This document shows, one piece after another, positions 1-4,409 of a DNA stretch of 6,460 nucleotides. Both the position numbers and the translations under genes were made by a program. The notes beneath the pieces were generated by a model, which did no database searches, was not told where the DNA came from, and was given only the letters and a program-made list of their open reading frames with translations. How positions within the stretch are numbered: the stretch's first letter is position 1; every line of letters begins with the position of its first letter. The DNA lies in assembly GCA_943323675.2 (NCBI GenBank), contig CALPIR020000134.1, positions 1-6,460 of the forward strand, read 5' to 3'. The DNA comes from Chitinophaga pinensis. Lineage in GTDB: Bacteria; Bacteroidota; Bacteroidia; UKL13-3.

Positions 1-1
1 A

Positions 2-616
2 AATAAATCTCCTAAAACCATTTACGATTTTGGAGGTTTTCCTAAAGCCCTATCAGATGTGAAATATGAACCACTAGGCTCGCCTGAGTATGCATTACAG
101 GCTAAAACATTACTTGATCTATCGCATAACATACAAACCAGCGACATGATGGGATTAGATCATGGGGCTTGGAGTATATTAAGGCATATGTACCCTAAAG
201 CCAATATTCCGGTTTTTCAATTAAGTATTGATGTATCTCAACCTGCTAAATATCATTACGATTTAATAAAGCAATTATCTGCTTTGAGGAGTAAAGGTTT
301 GATGGTGGTGGGTAGTGGAAATGTAGTACACAATTTAGGCAGTGTAAACTGGAACGATCCAACTGCGGGGCCTTACGATTGGACAGTTGAATTTGATGCA
401 TATGTTGCGCAGAACTTGCAAACAGGTAATCATTTAGCACTTGTTGATTATTTTAAGGCTGGGCAGTGCGCCAATCTATCGGTACCTACAAACGAACATT
501 ATTTACCAATGTTGTACGTATTGGGAATTCAACAAAAAAACGAACAGCTCAAGTTTATACACCATAGTTTTGATATGGGAAGTATAAGTATGCGCAGTTT
601 TATGTTACAAGGGTGA
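2..616 (+). CDS. ygiD: YgiD-like 4,5-DOPA extradiol dioxygenase (LigB family), 5' end outside window
   Basis: This is the C-terminal 204 residues of a LigB-superfamily, class III extradiol ring-cleaving dioxygenase of the YgiD/plant DODA type. The frame is open from base 2, so the gene begins to the left; E. coli YgiD is about 262 residues, so roughly 60 to 70 are missing, including the first two metal-binding histidines. Visible in the fragment are IYDFGGFP (7-14), the GLDHGAW motif with the catalytic-type His54, GNVVHNL with His110, and NEHYLPMLYVLG with His166, all highly conserved in YgiD. Family members bind a single zinc or iron and open catechol rings such as L-DOPA in vitro; the physiological substrate in bacteria is not settled. 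The protein is probably cytosolic. A GTG at 59-61 could be mistaken for a start, but conserved family sequence lies upstream of it, so it is internal. The stop overlaps the convergent gene's end by 12 bases. Family assignment is secure; substrate is not. Confidence 0.93.
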   Translation, partial: NKSPKTIYDFGGFPKALSDVKYEPLGSPEYALQAKTLLDLSHNIQTSDMMGLDHGAWSILRHMYPKANIPVFQLSIDVSQPAKYHYDLIKQLSALRSKGLMVVGSGNVVHNLGSVNWNDPTAGPYDWTVEFDAYVAQNLQTGNHLALVDYFKAGQCANLSVPTNEHYLPMLYVLGIQQKNEQLKFIHHSFDMGSISMRSFMLQG

Positions 617-1186
617 TTTTAGGATACGCAGTTTATTCTTGCTTTTTCGCAATAAATCTTCAGATAAAAAACCGCTTTGTGAAGTTCTTTTTCTTTTTGA
701 TGCACTATTGAGCATCGCTATTCCGCCTGTTAATATCCCTCCTGTAAATGCAGAAAAGACCAATCCTGGTCCTACATCACTAAATAAGGTTACAAGGGTT
801 GCAGGTAACAATATTGCACCTATTGTTACCAATATAATTCCTCCTACTTGTAAGCCTGGCCCTCCAGATTTTAAATAATTACTGCTGTTGCCATTGAAGC
901 CATTGCTTTCAATTATACCTTTAATATTTTCTGGATTAATTAAATAAACAGAGTCTCTCGTAGCGAACAAAAAGTTATCATCATACACCGCATCAAAATA
1001 TCCTTTTAGTATGCCTGTGTCATTAAGTAATATAAAATAAGGGCGAAACGGTATTACTTTTTCGTAACTGTTGTTTTTTATATCATAAATAAATAACTGG
1101 TTGGCCAAATGTTGTGCATTTGAAGACAGCGTAAATGCTATGATAAAAATAAAGGAGTAGAGCCACTTAACAAGAGTTGCTTTCAT
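605..1186 (-). CDS. Small exported protein, Sm-like beta segment plus two C-terminal membrane helices, unknown function
   Basis: I do not recognise a named family. The 193-residue protein starts with a clear Sec signal peptide (MKATLVKW, then a hydrophobic core to about residue 20, likely cut after SNA at 24). Residues 40-92 alternate hydrophobic and polar positions with a central ILKGYF and a following DDNFLFATRDSVYLINPENIKGI. This resembles the bent beta strands of Sm-like small barrels seen in many exported Bacteroidota hypotheticals; that is inference. Two glycine-rich hydrophobic segments follow (about 112-135 and 141-159), then KRKR at 164-167 and a basic tail ending at 193. The mature protein is therefore probably anchored in the inner membrane with the beta segment in the periplasm. 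The ATG at 1184-1186 is chosen over an upstream TTG at 1208-1210, because it sits directly before the signal peptide and the TTG lies in a possible promoter box. It lies 36 bp downstream of the Crp/Fnr gene and may also be read from that promoter. Confidence 0.8.
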   Translation of the reverse strand: MKATLVKWLYSFIFIIAFTLSSNAQHLANQLFIYDIKNNSYEKVIPFRPYFILLNDTGILKGYFDAVYDDNFLFATRDSVYLINPENIKGIIESNGFNGNSSNYLKSGGPGLQVGGIILVTIGAILLPATLVTLFSDVGPGLVFSAFTGGILTGGIAMLNSASKRKRTSQSGFLSEDLLRKSKNKLRILKSPL

Positions 1187-1207
1187 GGTATGCTGAATTT
1201 TGTTTAT

Positions 1208-1215
1208 CAATAATA
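1208..1215 (-). promoter_or_regulatory. Possible weak -7 box before the small exported protein
   Basis: On the - strand this reads TATTATTG, one mismatch from the Bacteroidota -7 consensus TAnnTTTG, and it lies 21 bases before the ATG at 1186. I see no matching -33 TTTG. The gene could equally be read through from the Crp/Fnr gene just upstream, so this is weak. Confidence 0.25.
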
Positions 1216-1222
1216 GGAAAAA

Positions 1223-1930
1223 TTAAACACTTGCATGCGAAATTCTTTCGAGTTTGGTTTTTTCCAGAATTCGAATTTTTTTTCCATCAAGTTCAATCAA
1301 TTTATCACTTTTAAATTCACTCAATAACCTGATAACGGTTTCTGTTGCAGTACCTACAATATTTGCAATGTCTTCACGAGGAAGTGTGATAGCAATAACA
1401 TCAGTATCTAAGTTGTTTGATTTGAATGTTGCATGTAAAAACAACAATGTTTCTGCCAAACGTTCTCTCACACTCTTCTGTGCTAAGCTTTGAACGCGCT
1501 CTTCAACAACACCTAGTTCGTGACTAATTGCCTTTAACAAATTTTTGCTGATTGAAGCATTGTCATCCATTATTTGAAGAAAAATTTGTTTGGGAATAAA
1601 ACAAGCAATCGTATCCTCTAGGCAAACTGCCGAAGAAATGAGTGGCTCGTCAGCTATTAGTGCTCTGTATCCAAGAACATCACCAGGCTGAGCAAAACGT
1701 AGTATCTGTTCTTTACCATCTAAGTTGGTGCGAACCAATTTAATTACTCCGCTAACTATGCAGTATACACCAAGTGGTATCGCACTCTCGTTAAATAGTA
1801 ATTCACCTTTTTTGTAGGATCCGCAAGATTTTGCCTGCTCTACTATTTCGGCTTGCGCAGACGTGCATTGGTTTAAAAACGAAATTTTGTTTGATTCACA
1901 AAGTTTGTAATCCATGTTGGCTCTATGCAT
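1223..1930 (-). CDS. Crp/Fnr-family transcriptional regulator, non-cAMP type
   Basis: The 235-residue protein has the usual Crp/Fnr length and order. A cyclic-nucleotide-binding-like beta barrel spans about 37-115 (KKGELLFNE, VSGVIKLVR, GKEQILRFAQPGDVLG). A long dimer helix spans about 128-165, including KSVRERLAETLLFL. A winged helix-turn-helix spans about 183-222 (LPREDIANIVGTATETVIRLLSEF, then the wing IELDGKKIRIL). In the recognition helix Glu197 and Arg201 match the DNA-contacting Glu181 and Arg185 of E. coli CRP. In the ligand cassette, CRP's Glu72 and Arg82 are replaced by Tyr and Ser (LGYRALIADEPLISSAV, 86-102), so cAMP binding is unlikely. Cysteines at 11, 22, 36, 57, 103 and 110 lack the CxxC spacing of FNR, giving no clear iron-sulfur site. 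Start: the ATG at 1928-1930 is preferred; a second ATG at 1913-1915 would give 230 residues, and an upstream TTG at 1955-1957 lies inside the promoter box. The signal and targets cannot be told from this sequence. Confidence 0.9.
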   Translation of the reverse strand: MHRANMDYKLCESNKISFLNQCTSAQAEIVEQAKSCGSYKKGELLFNESAIPLGVYCIVSGVIKLVRTNLDGKEQILRFAQPGDVLGYRALIADEPLISSAVCLEDTIACFIPKQIFLQIMDDNASISKNLLKAISHELGVVEERVQSLAQKSVRERLAETLLFLHATFKSNNLDTDVIAITLPREDIANIVGTATETVIRLLSEFKSDKLIELDGKKIRILEKTKLERISHASV

Positions 1931-1954
1931 AGTATAGGTTTGGTTATTGGAATT

Positions 1955-1962
1955 CAAAAATA
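1955..1962 (-). promoter_or_regulatory. Bacteroidota -7 promoter box for the Crp/Fnr gene
   Basis: On the - strand this is TATTTTTG, an exact match to TAnnTTTG, 24 bases before the ATG at 1930. It implies a leader of roughly 15 to 20 bases and excludes the overlapping TTG as a start codon. The -33 TTG candidates at 1991-1996 are 28 bases away, beyond the usual 17 to 23, so only the -7 element is well supported. Confidence 0.5.
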
Positions 1963-1985
1963 ATAAAAAAATGTATCCTTACTTA

Positions 1986-3446
1986 CTAATCAACAATATT
2001 GGTCCATTTAGCAAATAATAGTTTTTGTAATGCGTTGGTTTCGTCCAATTTAGTTAAATATATATTTCCATTACTATCTTCCCTAAGTAGGCATCCCACA
2101 TGGTCTAATGCTTCCTCAAGGCCTTTTAGTAATTCGCCTTTGCCCCAAATAAAGTTACGATAATAATTTTCAAAACTTTCACCAGCATATTTTTCTAGCA
2201 GTTCTCGGTATATGGTTTCATTATAACCTAAATTGTGTTTGGCATATTGCTGATACAAATCTTGCATTACATTGCACAAGCTATATTTACCATTACTGTT
2301 TTTTATGATGCATATATCTGCAATAACAGCAGCTATCATTCCTTCAATGTAAATAGAAACCTTACGTCCAAATACACCAGGTACATAACCATCTAGCCAA
2401 GTATCCCAACTTGATTCTGCAACAGAATAATTGAATCGGCCAGGGTTTGATGTATGTCTTTTTAAATCGCCAGTAAAACTTGCTGCGTATTGCTCCCAAT
2501 TCCAAACGCCACTTTGAAGTAATATCAAATCGCCATAATATGTTGTCACACCTTCATATACATAGCCTAATGTGCTATAGTTTTCTTTGGTAAAATCGTA
2601 TGGTAACAGATCAGTTGGTCTAATTCGTTTTATGTTCCATAAATGAAACAATTCGTGTGAACTGATGGCCAATAAATCGTGATAATATTCTTCAGTGGTT
2701 TGATCCAACGTTTGCCCCATGGCTATTACCGTGCTGTCTAAGTGTTCAACCCCATGACGAGCTGGTGTTTTATGCATTAAATATAAAAAGTGGTATTCAG
2801 TGCAAGGTAAATCTCCAAATACGTCTATTTGTTTTAATGTGTAGCTTGTGGTATTTTCAATTAAACGTGCTGTATCAAATGGATGTTGGCCCTGAAACCA
2901 AATGTGCATTTGCGTTTGCTCAACATTAAATGTATGATGCTGTAAGGTATTGCTTGCAAATAGGGGAGAATCCGCCAAATAATCAAAGCTTGCCGCTTGT
3001 AATTGATGTTTACCTGATTGTCTCATTTGGGTGGCAATTTGATAGTCATCGGGAAGCAAAAAATCCAAGGTATAGCTTTCATCTGCTCGGCCCTCGGTAT
3101 ACATAAAGCAATGCACGGGATTGATGTAGAGGTAATTTTCATCTACAAAACAAGCTCCTGCATCGGGTTGGTTTGCGCAATACTGATAACTTATTCTAAC
3201 TGCAGAAATTCCTTTTGTATCAATATGCCACCTGTCTTTAGTTATTTTTCGGTAGGTTACTTCATTTCCTTTTTCATCAAAAACAATAAAACAACGGACA
3301 TTTTTTGCAAAGTTTTGCAACTCATATCTACCTGGTCGCCATGATGGCAATTGTACTTCAATACTATCTTGGTGAATTTGTGAAATAGTATAATTTAATT
3401 GAATAAAATGATTTACTGTATCGGCAATTGAAATTTGATAATGCAT
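1986..3446 (-). CDS. M61-family metallo-aminopeptidase (glycyl aminopeptidase-like), short form without PDZ domain
   Basis: The 486-residue protein is an M61 zinc peptidase, a family that removes N-terminal Gly or Ala from peptides. The N-terminal domain carries the family signature LPSWRPGRY (33-41) and ELQNFAKNV (42-50). The catalytic domain has HELFHLWNIKRIRP with zinc ligands His264 and His268 and catalytic Glu265. The third ligand, Glu298, follows 30 residues later in YEGVTTYYGDL, the conserved EGxTxYY block. Typical M61 enzymes are about 580 to 640 residues with a C-terminal PDZ domain. Here the protein ends soon after the catalytic domain (RNFIWGKGELL, then about 45 residues), and only 55 bp separate its stop from the next gene, so the PDZ domain is absent rather than frameshifted away. 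There is no signal peptide, so it is predicted cytosolic. The ATG at 3444-3446 starts directly in a beta-rich N-terminal domain (MHYQISI). All catalytic residues are present, so it should be active. Its substrate is unknown; it may recycle short peptides. Confidence 0.92.
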   Translation of the reverse strand: MHYQISIADTVNHFIQLNYTISQIHQDSIEVQLPSWRPGRYELQNFAKNVRCFIVFDEKGNEVTYRKITKDRWHIDTKGISAVRISYQYCANQPDAGACFVDENYLYINPVHCFMYTEGRADESYTLDFLLPDDYQIATQMRQSGKHQLQAASFDYLADSPLFASNTLQHHTFNVEQTQMHIWFQGQHPFDTARLIENTTSYTLKQIDVFGDLPCTEYHFLYLMHKTPARHGVEHLDSTVIAMGQTLDQTTEEYYHDLLAISSHELFHLWNIKRIRPTDLLPYDFTKENYSTLGYVYEGVTTYYGDLILLQSGVWNWEQYAASFTGDLKRHTSNPGRFNYSVAESSWDTWLDGYVPGVFGRKVSIYIEGMIAAVIADICIIKNSNGKYSLCNVMQDLYQQYAKHNLGYNETIYRELLEKYAGESFENYYRNFIWGKGELLKGLEEALDHVGCLLREDSNGNIYLTKLDETNALQKLLFAKWTNIVD

Positions 3447-3464
3447 TCTTTAGCGTTTTGATTA

Positions 3465-3472
3465 CAAAAATA
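3465..3472 (-). promoter_or_regulatory. Bacteroidota -7 promoter box for the M61 peptidase gene
   Basis: On the - strand this is TATTTTTG, identical to the box before the Crp/Fnr gene, and it ends 18 bases before the ATG at 3446. The 60-bp gap to the upstream gene gives room for a promoter. No TTG/TTTG -33 element is visible at 17 to 23 bases, so promoter strength is uncertain. Confidence 0.5.
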
Positions 3473-3506
3473 AATCTATGGTTAATTAATGGTTTGGTAA
3501 TATAGG

Positions 3507-4283
3507 TTAAAATTTATCCATTACGCCTAAGCTAAATAATGCAAAATCATATTTCACAGGATCTTTTTTGTCGAAAGCTTTTAATGCTTGCGTTAGTTCT
3601 AGCGCAGCTTGCCAATCATTTTGTGTTCTCTTTAGTAAACCTAATTTAGTAGCAACACGTTGTACGTGCACATCTAAAGGACAAACTAACTGTTGAGGTT
3701 TTATGCTGGTCCAAAGGCCAAAATCTACTCCTTTATCATCTTGTCTTACCATCCATCGTAAATACATGTTAATGCGTTTACAAGCCGAATGTTGTGCGGG
3801 CGATGCAATGTGTTTATAAGTTCGCGGTGGTGCATCATCTAAACTAAAAAAAAGTTTCCTAAAATAATTCAATCCTCCTTCTACAGTTTCATCATTCGCT
3901 TTTATTCCACTGCTAAAAGCGGTTTCAAGTGTGTTATGTTTCTCATACCAATGCTTAAAAAAATGAATGAAATAAAGCAAGTCGGTATCATTAAATGTGC
4001 GGTGTTTAAAGCCCAACATATTTTGTAAATCCTTATCTGTGTGTTGTAAAACAAACTGATGTGGAGAGCCATCCATTCTTTCTATAAGTTCTTTACATTT
4101 ATTGATAATGGTAATGCGTTGGCCCCATGCAAAAGTGGCAGCGAAAAATCCCATGATTTCAATATCCTGTTGCTTGCTAAAAATATGTGGAATACAAATA
4201 GGATCATCAGAAATAAAACTAGTGGTATTATATTGTTTGTATTTTTTATCAAGCAGCTTTTTTATGGTTGTTTGGTCGTTCAT
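3507..4283 (-). CDS. TIGR02757/DUF2400 family protein, possible HhH-GPD DNA glycosylase relative
   Basis: The 258-residue protein carries the hallmarks of TIGR02757 (Pfam DUF2400): DPICIPHIF (27-35), the DIEIMGFFAATFAWGQR block (40-56), KRINMYLRWMVR (169-180), VDFGLW (186-191), PLDVHVQRVATKLGLLKR (202-219) and the C-terminal DPVKYDFALFSLGV (241-254). The family has no established function. The PLDVHVQRV...LGL segment resembles the block after the helix-hairpin-helix in endonuclease III-type glycosylases (VDTHVxRVxxRLGL), whose Asp is catalytic. A base-excision-repair role is therefore plausible but is inference. Length is normal and every block is intact. The ATG at 4281-4283 is chosen; an apparent TTG start at 4302-4304 lies inside the -7 promoter box. 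There is no signal peptide or membrane segment, so it is cytosolic. It is divergent from the DPP III gene, sharing a 126-bp intergenic region. Confidence 0.88.
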   Translation of the reverse strand: MNDQTTIKKLLDKKYKQYNTTSFISDDPICIPHIFSKQQDIEIMGFFAATFAWGQRITIINKCKELIERMDGSPHQFVLQHTDKDLQNMLGFKHRTFNDTDLLYFIHFFKHWYEKHNTLETAFSSGIKANDETVEGGLNYFRKLFFSLDDAPPRTYKHIASPAQHSACKRINMYLRWMVRQDDKGVDFGLWTSIKPQQLVCPLDVHVQRVATKLGLLKRTQNDWQAALELTQALKAFDKKDPVKYDFALFSLGVMDKF

Positions 4284-4301
4284 CTTTATTATTTCAATTT
4301 T

Positions 4302-4309
4302 CAAAAGTA
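4302..4309 (-). promoter_or_regulatory. Bacteroidota -7 promoter box for the TIGR02757 gene
   Basis: On the - strand this is TACTTTTG, an exact TAnnTTTG match ending 18 bases before the ATG at 4283, the same spacing as for the M61 gene. It overlaps the TTG codon that would otherwise extend the protein by seven residues. I see no -33 TTG at the usual distance. Confidence 0.5.
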
Positions 4310-4363
4310 CTAAACCTTATGATTTTGTTCGTTTATGCGATAGGTTTTGTTTTTACGGAGCTA

Positions 4364-4371
4364 TATGTTTG
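4364..4371 (+). promoter_or_regulatory. Bacteroidota -7 promoter box for the DPP III gene
   Basis: TATGTTTG is an exact TAnnTTTG match, 38 bases before the ATG at 4410. A TTTG at 4346-4349 could be the -33 element, but the 14-base spacing is shorter than the usual 17 to 23. Together with the box at 4302-4309 this gives a back-to-back promoter pair in the 126-bp divergent region. Confidence 0.45.
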
Positions 4372-4409
4372 CTTTGCTTTTTGAAAAAGTATTATTCAAT
4401 CATAATTAT

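Noticed and set aside
246..440. 64-codon open frame on the - strand
   Set aside because: It lies wholly within conserved dioxygenase coding sequence on the other strand, and its translation has no recognisable domain or composition.
639..652. Small inverted repeat TTGC/GCAA that might be a terminator between convergent genes
   Set aside because: The stem has only four pairs, sits inside the coding end of the small exported gene, and has no clear T-run in either direction.
639..878. 79-codon open frame on the + strand
   Set aside because: It is antisense to the membrane region of the small exported protein; the proline-rich translation is what the complement of Gly-rich codons gives.
1254..1493. 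79-codon open frame on the + strand
   Set aside because: It is antisense to the helix-turn-helix region of the Crp/Fnr gene, which is clearly the real coding frame.
1931..1985. Search for a CRP or FNR-type operator upstream of the regulator gene
   Set aside because: No TGTGA/TCACA or TTGAT/ATCAA dyad is visible, so autoregulation cannot be claimed.
3018..3344. 108-codon open frame on the + strand
   Set aside because: It is antisense to the conserved N-terminal domain of the M61 peptidase and has no family features.
3482..3489. TTAATTAA palindrome between the M61 and TIGR02757 genes
   Set aside because: An eight-base AT-only palindrome is expected by chance in DNA this AT-rich, and it is not repeated elsewhere as an operator pair.
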